From contig CAKTHQ010000007.1 in NCBI GenBank assembly GCA_934565415.1, positions 9,366 through 73,365 on the forward strand: a DNA stretch of 64,000 bases, in the 5' to 3' direction. Shown here piece after piece: positions 44,381 to 52,862 of the stretch (positions within the stretch are counted from its first letter, which is position 1; every line of letters begins with the position of its first letter). The stretch is from an uncultured Oscillospiraceae bacterium. GTDB lineage: Bacteria > Bacillota > Clostridia > Oscillospirales > Oscillospiraceae. Position numbers and translations under genes: made by a program. Below the pieces are notes generated by a model that saw only the letters and a list, made by a program, of their open reading frames with translations, made no database searches and was not told the DNA's origin.

Positions 44381-44441
44381 GCATTTATAAAAAAGAAATC
44401 TTAGACAAATACTTTAAGAAATAAATCGGAGGATCAACATC

Positions 44442-45716
44442 ATGGGAAACTGCGCAATCGTTGGCATTAACTGGGGCGACGAAGGCAAGGGCCGTATGGT
44501 TGACCTGCTGACCCAGGACTACGATATCGTGGTCCGTTACCAGGGCGGCGGCAACGCGGGCCATACCGTCATCAATGAATATGGCAAATTTGCTCTGCAT
44601 CTGCTGCCCTCCGGCATCTTCCGCAAGGGCGTTGTGAATATCCTGGGCAACGGCGTTGCGCTGGATCCGGAGAATCTGTGGAAGGAAATGGAAGAGATCC
44701 GGGCCAAGGGCGTTTCCCTGACCCCCGAGAACCTGAAGATCTCCGACCGGGCCTCTCTGCTGATGCCCTGGCACCGGCTGATGGACGGCCTGGAGGAAGC
44801 CAGACTGGCCGATAAGAAGTACGGCTCCACCAAGCAGGGCATTGCCCCCTTCTATGCCGATAAGTACGCTAAGAAGACCGTCCTGGCCGGCGAGTTGCTG
44901 TACCCCAAGCACCTGAAGGAGCATCTGGCCGATTTGCTGGAGTGGAAGAACCTGACTCTCACCGGTGTCTACGGCGCCAAGCCCGTGACCATGGAAGAGG
45001 TCATGGAGTGGGTAGACGACTACTGCGAGAAGATCAAGCCCTATATCTGTGACACCGGCGTGTTCCTGCGGGACGCCCAGACAGAGGGCAAGAAGATTTT
45101 GTTCGAGGCCCAGCTGGGCTCCCTGCGGGACCTGGACTACGGCATCCACCCCTACACCACCTCCTCTAACCCCATTGCCGCCTATGCCCCCGTGGGCTCC
45201 GGTATGCCCAATGTGAAGATCGAAAAGATCGTGGGCGTGGTCAAGGCTTATAGCAGCTGCGTAGGCGAAGGCCCCTTCACCTGCGAGATGTTCGGCGACG
45301 AAGCCGAAGAGCTGCGGAAAGCCGGCTTTGAGTACGGCGCCAAGACCGGCCGTCCCCGCCGGGTAGGCCCTATCGACATCGTGGCTACTCGCTATGGCGT
45401 CCGCTGCCAGGGCGCTACCTCCATTGCCTTGACCAAGATGGATGTCATGGGCTATATGGACAGGATCCCCGTCTGCGCCCGGTACGAGCTGGACGGCAAG
45501 ATCACCGATGAGTTCCCCTTCCCCGCCATCCTGGCCGATGCCAAGCCCGTTATGGAGTACCTGCCCGGCTGGAAGTGCGATATTTCCAAGTGCCGCACCT
45601 GGGAGGAGCTGCCCGAGAACGCCCGGAAGTATGTAGAATACATCGAAGAGAGAATTGGCTGCCACATTGGCTACGTTTCCGTAGGCCCCGAGCGTGACAG
45701 CATCATCTACCGCTAA
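44442..45716 (+). CDS. purA: adenylosuccinate synthetase
   Basis: A 424-residue GTP-dependent enzyme turning IMP and aspartate to adenylosuccinate. The P-loop is NWGDEGKGRMVD near the N-terminus, with QGGGNAGHTV next, and TKMDVMGYMDRIPVC with the guanine-binding T-K-x-D near the C-terminus. Length is typical. It lies 12 bases before purB. Confidence 0.97.
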   Translation: MGNCAIVGINWGDEGKGRMVDLLTQDYDIVVRYQGGGNAGHTVINEYGKFALHLLPSGIFRKGVVNILGNGVALDPENLWKEMEEIRAKGVSLTPENLKISDRASLLMPWHRLMDGLEEARLADKKYGSTKQGIAPFYADKYAKKTVLAGELLYPKHLKEHLADLLEWKNLTLTGVYGAKPVTMEEVMEWVDDYCEKIKPYICDTGVFLRDAQTEGKKILFEAQLGSLRDLDYGIHPYTTSSNPIAAYAPVGSGMPNVKIEKIVGVVKAYSSCVGEGPFTCEMFGDEAEELRKAGFEYGAKTGRPRRVGPIDIVATRYGVRCQGATSIALTKMDVMGYMDRIPVCARYELDGKITDEFPFPAILADAKPVMEYLPGWKCDISKCRTWEELPENARKYVEYIEERIGCHIGYVSVGPERDSIIYR

Positions 45717-45728
45717 AAGGAGGACGCT

Positions 45729-47144
45729 ATGACCGACCGTTACGAATCCCCCCTGTCCAGCCGGTACGCCTCCGAATATATGCTCCACCTGTTTTCCCAG
45801 GATGTGCGGTATCAGACCTGGAGAAAGCTCTGGGTATCTTTAGCCCGGGCCGAGTACAAGCTGGGCCTGAACATCACCGAGGCCCAGGTGAAGGAGCTGG
45901 AAGAACACATTACGGATATTGACTATGCCGTGGCTGCCCAGCGCGAAAAAGAGGTGCGCCACGATGTCATGGCCCATGTCTACGCCTACGGCCAGGTGGC
46001 CCCCGGCGCCGCCGGCATCATCCACCTGGGCGCTACCTCCTGCTATGTGACGGACAACGCGGATATCGTCATCTATCGGGACGGCCTGAAGTACCTGCGC
46101 CAGGAGCTCTTAAAAGTCCTGGCAAACCTGCGCCAGTTCGCCCACGCTTATAAGGATATGCCCACCCTGGGCTATACCCACTATCAGCCTGCCCAACTGG
46201 TTACCGTCGGCAAGCGGGCGACCCTGTGGATGCAGGACCTGCTGAGTGATGTGGAGGAGCTGGACTTCGTCATTGACAATATGCGCTTCCTGGGCTGCCG
46301 GGGCACCACCGGCACCGAGGCCAGTTTCATGGACCTCTTCGACGGAGACAGCGCCAAGATCGACGAAATGAACAAAATGATCTCCGCAGACTTTGGCTTT
46401 GACAAGTGCTTCGCCGTCTGCGGCCAGACCTATCCCCGGAAGCTGGACAGCCGGATTCTCAACGTTCTGTCCTCCATCGCCCAGAGCTGCTACCGGATGG
46501 CCAACGACATCCGCCTGCTGCAGCACGACCGCCAGGTGGAAGAGCCCTTCGAAAAGAACCAGATCGGCTCCTCCGCCATGCCCTACAAGCGGAACCCCAT
46601 GCGCTGCGAGCGTATTTGTTCCCTGTCCCGGTATCTGATGGCCGATGCCCTGAACGCCCCCATGACCGCCTCCACCCAGTGGCTGGAGCGGACCCTGGAC
46701 GACTCCGCCAACCGGCGCATCAGCTTGCCCGAAGGCTTCCTGTGTGCCGACGCCATTCTGCGGCTGGCCCAGAATGTTACCGACGGGCTCCATGTGAACG
46801 AGAAGATCGTAGAGCGGACCGTGCGGGAGTACCTGCCCTTTATGACCTCCGAGAACCTGATGATGGAGGCCGTCAAGCGGGGCGGCAACCGGCAGGAGCT
46901 CCACGAGATCATCCGTTCCTGCTCTATGGAGGCCACCGCCCGGATGAAGAACGGCGAAAGCTGCAACCTGCTGGAGCTGCTGTCCGCCCGGAAGGAATTC
47001 GGCATGACCCCCCAGGAGATCGAGGCCCTGCTGGACCCCAAGCTCTACGTGGGCCGCTGCCCCGAACAGGTAGAGCGGTTCCTGGGAAACCTCGCTCCCT
47101 TGCTGGAAAACGTAAAGCACGAAACGGCGGAAATCAACCTGTAA
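45729..47144 (+). CDS. purB: adenylosuccinate lyase
   Basis: A 471-residue lyase of the fumarase/ASL superfamily. The signature loop is GSSAMPYKRNPMRCERI, with catalytic His segments at DVMAHV and TLGYTHYQPAQ. It acts twice in purine synthesis, on SAICAR and on adenylosuccinate, matching the purC and purA neighbours. AAAAGGAGG precedes the ATG. Confidence 0.97.
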   Translation: MTDRYESPLSSRYASEYMLHLFSQDVRYQTWRKLWVSLARAEYKLGLNITEAQVKELEEHITDIDYAVAAQREKEVRHDVMAHVYAYGQVAPGAAGIIHLGATSCYVTDNADIVIYRDGLKYLRQELLKVLANLRQFAHAYKDMPTLGYTHYQPAQLVTVGKRATLWMQDLLSDVEELDFVIDNMRFLGCRGTTGTEASFMDLFDGDSAKIDEMNKMISADFGFDKCFAVCGQTYPRKLDSRILNVLSSIAQSCYRMANDIRLLQHDRQVEEPFEKNQIGSSAMPYKRNPMRCERICSLSRYLMADALNAPMTASTQWLERTLDDSANRRISLPEGFLCADAILRLAQNVTDGLHVNEKIVERTVREYLPFMTSENLMMEAVKRGGNRQELHEIIRSCSMEATARMKNGESCNLLELLSARKEFGMTPQEIEALLDPKLYVGRCPEQVERFLGNLAPLLENVKHETAEINL

Positions 47145-47177
47145 AGCGTAATCAACCCCAAAACGGAGGTATTTTGA

Positions 47178-48716
47178 TTGGAAAAAATTCTGGTTTTGGA
47201 CTTTGGTGGCCAGTATAATCAGCTGATCGCCCGCAGAGTCCGGGATCTCCATGTGTACGCGGAGATCGAGCAGTACGATGCCATTACTCCCCAGGAAATT
47301 CAGGCCCGGGGCTACAAGGGCATTATCTTTACCGGCGGCCCCAACAGCGTTTATGATATGTCTTCTCCCCACTACGACCCCGTGGTATTGAACCTAGGCA
47401 TCCCCGTGCTGGGCATCTGCTACGGCTGCCAGCTCACTGCCTGGATGGCCGGGGGCACCGTTATCACTGCCGAGACCTCCGAGTACGGCAAAATTCAGCT
47501 GAATCTGAAAAAGAAGGCCTCCAAGCTCTTTGAGGAGGTACCGGAAAGCAGCATCGTGTGGATGAGCCATACCGACCGGGTGGACACCCTGCCGGAGGGC
47601 TTCCAGGTCACCGCCTCTACCGACAACTGCCCCGTGGCGGCTATGGAGAATGAAGAAAAGAAGCTGTACGCCGTCCAGTTCCATCCCGAGGTCACCCACA
47701 GCCAGTTCGGCATCCAAATGCTCCGGAACTTCCTGTACAATGTGTGCCTGTGCAAGGGCGAATGGCAGATGGATTCCTTCATCGAGGATACCGTCAAGGC
47801 CCTGAAGGAGCGCATCGGGGATAAGAAGGTCATTCTGGGCCTCTCCGGCGGCGTAGACTCCTCCGTTGCCGCCGGTCTCATCAGCCGGGCCGTAGGCGAT
47901 CAGCTGACCTGCGTTTTCGTAGACCAGGGCCTCATGCGCAAGGACGAGGGAGACTTCGTGGAGAAGACCTTTACGAGCCTTTTTGATATGCATTTTGTCC
48001 GGGTCAACTGCCAGGAGCACTTCCTGGAGTGCCTGAAGGGCGTTGTAGACCCGGAGCAGAAGCGGAAGATCATCGGCACCGAGTTCTATAAGGTCTTCTG
48101 GGACGAAGTCCGGCGCCAGGGCGGCGACGATGCCTTCTTTGCCCAGGGCACCATCTACCCCGACTGCATCGAATCCGGCAAGGGCAACGCCGACAAGATC
48201 AAGACCCACCACAATAAGGTCAAAATGCCCGAGGATGTGAAGTTTTTGGACATCATCGAGCCCCTGAGCAGCCTCTTCAAGGACGAGGTCCGCCGGGTAG
48301 GCGAGCAGCTGGGCATCCCCCACGAGCTGGTATGGCGCCAGCCCTTCCCCGGCCCCGGCCTGGGCGTGCGGATCATCGGCGAAATCACCGCCGAAAAGGT
48401 GAAAATCCTCCAGGAGGCCGACTGGGTCCTCCGGGACGAGATGGCAAAAACCGGCTACGAGACCCAGATGGCCCAGTTCTTCTGTGTCCTCCCCGGCGTC
48501 AGCACCGTCGGCGTCATGGGCGACCACCGCACCTACGACCACCTCCTGGCCATCCGTGCCGTCACCACCGATGACTTCATGACCGCCGACTGGGCCCGGA
48601 TCCCCTACGACCTTCTGGCAAAGGTCTCCAACCGGATCACCAACGAGGTCAAGCATATTAACCGGGTAGTGTATGACGTGACCAGCAAACCGCCTGCGAC
48701 GGTGGAGTGGGAATGA
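47178..48716 (+). CDS. guaA: GMP synthase (glutamine-hydrolysing)
   Basis: A 512-residue enzyme converting XMP to GMP. The class I amidotransferase domain has [10 protein letters not shown] (nucleophile Cys) and [10 protein letters not shown]. The ATP-PPase domain has [15 protein letters not shown], and the C-terminal dimerisation domain ends [18 protein letters not shown] 47178 is used as start, with ACGGAGGT 8 bases upstream. Its last codons form the core of an integration site: the mobile element begins exactly at its stop codon, leaving the protein intact. Confidence 0.97.
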   Translation: MEKILVLDFGGQYNQLIARRVRDLHVYAEIEQYDAITPQEIQARGYKGIIFTGGPNSVYDMSSPHYDPVVLNLGIPVLGICYGCQLTAWMAGGTVITAETSEYGKIQLNLKKKASKLFEEVPESSIVWMSHTDRVDTLPEGFQVTASTDNCPVAAMENEEKKLYAVQFHPEVTHSQFGIQMLRNFLYNVCLCKGEWQMDSFIEDTVKALKERIGDKKVILGLSGGVDSSVAAGLISRAVGDQLTCVFVDQGLMRKDEGDFVEKTFTSLFDMHFVRVNCQEHFLECLKGVVDPEQKRKIIGTEFYKVFWDEVRRQGGDDAFFAQGTIYPDCIESGKGNADKIKTHHNKVKMPEDVKFLDIIEPLSSLFKDEVRRVGEQLGIPHELVWRQPFPGPGLGVRIIGEITAEKVKILQEADWVLRDEMAKTGYETQMAQFFCVLPGVSTVGVMGDHRTYDHLLAIRAVTTDDFMTADWARIPYDLLAKVSNRITNEVKHINRVVYDVTSKPPATVEWE

Positions 48717-48717
48717 T
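48705..48717 (+). other. attL: core site at the guaA 3' end
   Basis: gagtgggaatgat, covering the last guaA codons and stop, recurs perfectly at 59885-59897 and in part (gagtgggaat) at 58632-58641. The 3' end of guaA is an established integration site for genomic islands. Confidence 0.88.
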
Positions 48718-48776
48718 AGGCAAAAACCGAAAAAGTGTAGACATACCAACGGTTTTTTGAATGCCTCCAGCCACCT

Positions 48777-48796
48777 CTGATAAGGTTTTGATAAGA
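48777..48796 (+). repeat. left arm-type repeats of element 1
   Basis: ctgataaggttttgataag lies 72 bases after the attL core. The matching right arm ctgataagattttgataa is at 58512-58529. The GATAAG pair is the presumed integrase arm site. Confidence 0.65.
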
Positions 48797-48886
48797 TTCC
48801 ACTGCAGTGCGATTATTCTGCATTGCAAGTGGTTTGTGGGTAAGGGATAATTTTCCCCGTCTCACAAGGATTCATATTAGCATTTT

Positions 48887-48924
48887 AGCCCGTACTGATC
48901 GGATGGTCAGTACGGGCTTTTTTT
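48887..48924 (+). terminator. intrinsic terminator at the left end of element 1
   Basis: A 12-bp perfect stem (agcccgtactga / tcagtacgggct), 8-base loop and seven T. It ends guaA transcripts inside the element's left end. Confidence 0.92.
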
Positions 48925-48934
48925 GCGTCCTGCT

Positions 48935-49462
48935 TTAATCGTTAATATACTTTTTCAGCGACTTCACAAATGCATCGCTAAATTCCTGTGAGGGTACTTT
49001 GCCCCAAATCTGTGTGGTGTCCTCTGCGGGGAACGTGTAGCGCCAATGGTCGTACTGCTCTTTGCTGATCTCGCCGTTTCTGAACTTTTCGGACTGTTCA
49101 GCCCAGGCAGACAGCATTTCGTAAACAGACGCATCCATGTTCCGCTTGTTGCCATCAAAAATGATATGAACCTCGTCTCCCTGCTTTTCCGCTCTGGCTC
49201 CATGAATATCCTCAATGGCGAAAAGCGTGTGGATAAAACCGAGATCACTGTCTATGTCAGGGATTTTCAGTGCCAGCGGGGAAACCTCCAAGACATTTGC
49301 AAGTGCGTTCACCAGATCCTCTTTGGGAGTTCTGGTGCCAGACTCATATTGAGCCATACGAATATCTGCGGTTTTTGCAGGAAATCCCACGGCCTGTCCG
49401 AGCCAGCGCTGGGTCATGCCCCTAAGATTGCGCATAAAACGAATTCTTTCACCGATTGCCAT
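48935..49462 (-). CDS. XRE-family regulator of the mobile element
   Basis: A 175-residue protein with an N-terminal helix-turn-helix (IGERIRFMRNLRGMTQRWLG, IRMAQYESGTRTPKEDLVNAL) and a C-terminal domain of unknown type. ATG 49462 has AGGAGTG upstream. It is divergent from the integrase operon with a shared 250-base control region containing inverted repeats. It is probably the element's repressor. Confidence 0.88.
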   Translation of the reverse strand: MAIGERIRFMRNLRGMTQRWLGQAVGFPAKTADIRMAQYESGTRTPKEDLVNALANVLEVSPLALKIPDIDSDLGFIHTLFAIEDIHGARAEKQGDEVHIIFDGNKRNMDASVYEMLSAWAEQSEKFRNGEISKEQYDHWRYTFPAEDTTQIWGKVPSQEFSDAFVKSLKKYIND

Positions 49463-49504
49463 AGTCAATCACTCCTATGTAGGTTTGCTTCGCTATCATA
49501 GCAT

Positions 49505-49625
49505 ATATGTTTAGGCTATGTCAAGATATATTAAATAATTTTGCTTAATATTCTCTCTCAAGCCTCTTGACATAACTGTATTTGTTTAGTATAATGCAGA
49601 AGCAATATTAAGCGAATATGTTTAA
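49505..49625. promoter_or_regulatory. divergent control region with promoter and operators
   Basis: The integrase-operon promoter is TTGACA (49567-49572) and TATAAT (49590-49595), 17-base spacer. It is flanked by a perfect 10-bp inverted repeat, GCTTAATATT (49543-49552) and AATATTAAGC (49604-49613). A direct repeat atatgttta (near 49505 and 49617) lies outside. These are likely XRE operators. Confidence 0.8.
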
Positions 49626-49712
49626 TGTTGTCCGCCCGGGCAAATCGGATGGCGGCCAGCAAGTATTCCGACACGAAAGAAGACAACTATACGCTGAAAG
49701 GAGGTGAGTGCC

Positions 49713-49913
49713 ATGGAAAACAAATTCATACGAGTAGAGGAAGTCGCAAAGGAACTAGATGTGTCTAAGCCCTACGCCTATAAGATCATTCGCCAGCTGA
49801 ACGAAGAACTGAAAGCAAAAGGGTTTATTACCATCGCAGGAAGAGTCAACCGCCAGTATTTCAACGAAAGGCTCTATGGAGCAGAAAGGAAAGAATTGAA
49901 TGCCAGCCTATAA
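49713..49913 (+). CDS. small helix-turn-helix protein, excisionase-like
   Basis: A 66-residue protein with RVEEVAKELDVSKPYAYKII, a MerR/excisionase-like helix-turn-helix, then a short wing and basic tail. ATG 49713 has a perfect AAAGGAGGT site and overlaps the integrase start by 14 bases. By position it is probably the recombination directionality factor or a regulator of integrase. Confidence 0.75.
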   Translation: MENKFIRVEEVAKELDVSKPYAYKIIRQLNEELKAKGFITIAGRVNRQYFNERLYGAERKELNASL

Positions 49914-50976
49914 GAACAAAGAAAACAATTCGTGGTATGTGGTTACGCAGTACACGGACTGGACAGGAGAACGAAAACAAAAGTGTAAACGAGGGTTTAG
50001 TACCCGCCGGGAAGCACTGGAATGGGAGCAGAAGTTCCAGCAGCAAAGTGCCGGGGACCTGGATATGACGTTTGAGGCATTTGTGGAGATTTACACCACA
50101 GACCTCAAGGCAAGGCTGAAAGAAAGTACCTGGCAGACCAAGGAGCATATCATCAGGACCAAAATACTTCCTTATTTCGGAAAGCGCAAGATCAACGAAA
50201 TTACTACCAAGGATGTAATTGCCTGGCAGAATGAGCTGCTTGCTTACCGGGATGAAAAGCGCAAACCCTATTCGCAGACCTACCTCAAATCGCTGCACAA
50301 TCAGCTCTCTGCTATTTTCAACCATGCAGTTCGGTATTATGATCTACATTCCAATCCGGCGGCCAAAGCCGGAAATATGGGAAATGAGGAACGTAAGGAG
50401 ATGTTGTTCTGGACGAAGGAGGAGTACCAGAAATTTTCAGAGGTAATGATGGACAAGCCTGTTTCTTACTACGCATTTCAAATGCTTTACTGGACAGGTA
50501 TCCGGGAGGGTGAGCTGTTGGCGCTGACACCGGCCGATTTTGATTTTGAACATGGTACGGTTAAAATCAGCAAAACGTATCAGCGCTTCAAGGGCGAAGA
50601 CATCGTGACTTCACCGAAAACCAAGAAAAGCAACCGTACGATTCAGATGCCTGAGTTCCTATGTACACAAATCCAGGAGTTCTTCAAAATGCAGTATGGA
50701 CTAAAAAAGAAGGACCGTATTTTTACCGTGACCAAGAGCTATCTCCACCACGAAATGGACAGAGGTGCCAAGGCAGCAGGAGTTAAGCGTATTAGAATCC
50801 ATGATCTGAGACACAGCCATATCAGCCTGTTAATCGACATGGGATTTTCCGCAGTGGCTATTGCTGATCGGGTAGGACATGAAAGTATTGAAATCACTTA
50901 CCGGTATGCCCATCTGTTTCCCTCCAAGCAAAAAGAGATGGCGAGCAAACTGGACGATATTAACAAAGGAGCGTGA
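49900..50976 (+). CDS. int: tyrosine site-specific integrase
   Basis: A 358-residue integrase of the Tn916/ICE type. Domains: an AP2-like arm-binding part (about 1-50), SAM-like core-binding (about 58-165) and catalytic domain. Active residues: Arg in TGIREGELLA (about 200), the HDLRHSH box (about 302-308), His in GHES and nucleophile Tyr in TYRYAHL (about 336). By context it should insert DNA at the guaA 3' end. The arm-binding domain would bind the GATAAG repeats at both ends of element 1. Confidence 0.95.
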   Translation: MPAYKNKENNSWYVVTQYTDWTGERKQKCKRGFSTRREALEWEQKFQQQSAGDLDMTFEAFVEIYTTDLKARLKESTWQTKEHIIRTKILPYFGKRKINEITTKDVIAWQNELLAYRDEKRKPYSQTYLKSLHNQLSAIFNHAVRYYDLHSNPAAKAGNMGNEERKEMLFWTKEEYQKFSEVMMDKPVSYYAFQMLYWTGIREGELLALTPADFDFEHGTVKISKTYQRFKGEDIVTSPKTKKSNRTIQMPEFLCTQIQEFFKMQYGLKKKDRIFTVTKSYLHHEMDRGAKAAGVKRIRIHDLRHSHISLLIDMGFSAVAIADRVGHESIEITYRYAHLFPSKQKEMASKLDDINKGA

Positions 50977-50981
50977 TATTG

Positions 50982-51314
50982 ATGTCAGCAAAGAATGTAG
51001 ACAAGCACAATCGATTCCGCAGTATCACTGTAGGATTCCGGGTATCGCCGGAAGAAAACGAGGAGCTGAACAAGGCTGTTGCTTTGTCGGGACTTCCCAA
51101 ACAGGAATATTGCTATCGCAAGTGTATGGGACGCGAGGTAGTGGTACAGCCAAATCCCAGGGTTTACAAGGCGCTTAAAAACCAGATGGCAGCAATTCTT
51201 TTGGAACTGGAACGAATTGCCGCGGGGGATTGTATTGCCGATGAACTGCTTCGTACCATCGACCTCATTGCCGTTACCATGAACGGAATAAAGGGGGACG
51301 ATGCGGATGATTGA
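50982..51314 (+). CDS. MobC-like relaxosome accessory protein
   Basis: A 110-residue protein with RSITVGFRVSPEENEELNKAVALSGL, the ribbon-helix-helix-type start common to MobC-like mobilization proteins, and a helical tail. ATG 50982 has AAAGGAG upstream, at the integrase 3' end. It should help the MobV relaxase at oriT. It overlaps the next gene by 14 bases. Confidence 0.7.
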   Translation: MSAKNVDKHNRFRSITVGFRVSPEENEELNKAVALSGLPKQEYCYRKCMGREVVVQPNPRVYKALKNQMAAILLELERIAAGDCIADELLRTIDLIAVTMNGIKGDDADD

Positions 51315-52455
51315 CGAAAAAGAAAAGACCGCCCTTGACGCATCTGTTGGCGCAGATGCAGGGCAGTCAATCCAATCACAAACTACTCAAATTATAGCAG
51401 GTGAAACACCGGAAATCAATGACCTGGAGGACATTTCTCAAGAAAAATTTTTCCTCCAGATGCAGAGAATGCAGGACCCGGCATATCTGCATACGGTTTC
51501 TATGAATGAACTGTACGAGACAGTTTATGAGGGCAAGCAGGCGGTTATTGACGGTTTGCTCTATGCGGGGACATATCTGTTTGCCGGTGCGCCAAAGGTT
51601 GGTAAATCCTTCTTTATGGCGCAGCTGGCCTACCATGTCAGTACAGGGCAAAAGCTCTGGGAATATGAGGTCCACCAGGGAACGGTTTTGTATCTGGCTT
51701 TGGAAGATGACTACCAGCGATTGCAGGAACGAATGTCCCGAATGTTTGGTGTGGAGGGAACGGACAAGCTCCACTTTGCCATCTGCGCCAAGCAGCTGGG
51801 GGCGGGACTGGACGAACAGTTGGAAAAATTCATCCGCGAGCATCCTGATACCCGCCTGATTATCATTGATACCTTGCAGAAGATTCGAGAGGTCAGTACG
51901 GATGCCTACAGTTATGCCAACGACTATGAGATTGTGGGGAAGATGAAGCAGTTCGCGGACAGAAACAGAATTTGCCTTCTGCTGGTGCATCACACCAGGA
52001 AGCAGCAGGCCGGAGATAAGTTTGAGATGATCTCCGGTACAACAGGATTGCTTGGGTGTGCGGATGGTGCGTTCCTGCTCCAAAAGGAAAAGCGTACAGA
52101 CCAGAATGCCACACTGGACATTGTGGGTCGAGATCAGCCAGATCAGCGGTTGCACTTGACCCGAAATGTGGAGAAGCTTTCCTGGGACTTGGATCACGCA
52201 GAAACAGAGCTTTGGAAAAAGCCACCTGACCCGTTTCTCAAAAAGGTTGCCGGAATTTTGACGGTTGCTGCCCCGGAGTGGAACGGCAGTGCTACCGAGT
52301 TGGCAGCGCTGCTCCAAGAGAAAATGCCGCCAAATATCCTAACCCGGCAGCTCAACGTAAAGGCCGGGGAGCTGTTGAGCGAATATGGTGTGGAATACAC
52401 CGTGAAGCGCACCAGAAACGGAAGTGCCATCCGACTGCGAAAGCAGGAGGCGTGA
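51301..52455 (+). CDS. RepA-like AAA ATPase/helicase
   Basis: A 384-residue RecA-fold ATPase. Walker A lies in FAGAPKVGKSFFMAQLAY (about 93-110), with LYLALEDDYQRLQERM and Walker B TRLIIIDTLQKIRE. A winged-helix tail ends the protein. The family (AAA_25, RepA of RSF1010 type) loads as hexameric replicative helicase in mobile elements. The iteron array starts at its stop codon, so it probably drives replication of the excised element. Confidence 0.85.
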   Translation: MRMIDEKEKTALDASVGADAGQSIQSQTTQIIAGETPEINDLEDISQEKFFLQMQRMQDPAYLHTVSMNELYETVYEGKQAVIDGLLYAGTYLFAGAPKVGKSFFMAQLAYHVSTGQKLWEYEVHQGTVLYLALEDDYQRLQERMSRMFGVEGTDKLHFAICAKQLGAGLDEQLEKFIREHPDTRLIIIDTLQKIREVSTDAYSYANDYEIVGKMKQFADRNRICLLLVHHTRKQQAGDKFEMISGTTGLLGCADGAFLLQKEKRTDQNATLDIVGRDQPDQRLHLTRNVEKLSWDLDHAETELWKKPPDPFLKKVAGILTVAAPEWNGSATELAALLQEKMPPNILTRQLNVKAGELLSEYGVEYTVKRTRNGSAIRLRKQEA

Positions 52456-52543
52456 CGATTGGTGACGGTTGTGACGATTAAAACGACAGCGGGGGCGGTA
52501 TCCAAAATACCGTCACAATCGTCACAATCGTCACAACCGTCAC
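52452..52543. repeat. iteron array, candidate replication origin
   Basis: Three copies of GTGACGRTT on the plus strand (52452, 52462, 52471) face four copies on the minus strand (52508-52543, strict 9-base period, e.g. aatcgtcac) across about 28 bases. Iterons beside a RepA-like helicase suggest an oriV. Confidence 0.75.
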
Positions 52544-52558
52544 ATTCTCCCCGCATCC

Positions 52559-52740
52559 CCCGTCCCCATCGGACGGTCCGCAGACCGGGAGATGGTCAGC
52601 CAGGGAGTAGCCACTCCCTGGCTGTGGGCGGCAGCGGTGCAGCACAGAACGTGCGGAGACGATGGCACCCATGCCGCAGTCGATGATACGGTGTATCGTC
52701 GCTGCGGCCAAGGCTCCCGCAGGAGCCGCATCCCCCTCGG
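52559..52740. other. run of perfect hairpins between iterons and oriT
   Basis: Consecutive stems: ccgtcc/ggacgg; cagccagggagt/actccctggctg (52597-52624, 12 bp, 4-base loop); gatgatac/gtatcgtc; ggctcc/ggagcc. No ORF is supported. Such hairpins resemble single-strand origins or primosome sites used after conjugative transfer. Confidence 0.5.
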
Positions 52741-52771
52741 AGAGCCCACGGCACTTTGCAGCCGCAGGATG

Positions 52772-52799
52772 AAAGTGTCATAGTGGGTTATTACACTTC
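52772..52799 (+). other. oriT of MobV type
   Basis: AAGTGTCATA and TATTACACTT form a 9/10 inverted repeat around GTGGGT. The ATAGTGGGTTAT core resembles nick regions of MobV/Pre plasmids (pMV158 type TAGTGTGTTA). It lies 64 bases before the relaxase gene, the usual place. Confidence 0.75.
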
Positions 52800-52862
52800 C
52801 GCAGAAGTGTCCCCCTGCAACCTACATTCTTCAAAAATCTAAATTCAGGAGGTATTTTGCCT

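Noticed and set aside
52452-52543. Short repeats that might be a CRISPR array
   Set aside because: The unit is only 9 bases, contiguous, with no spacers or cas genes; it fits iterons.
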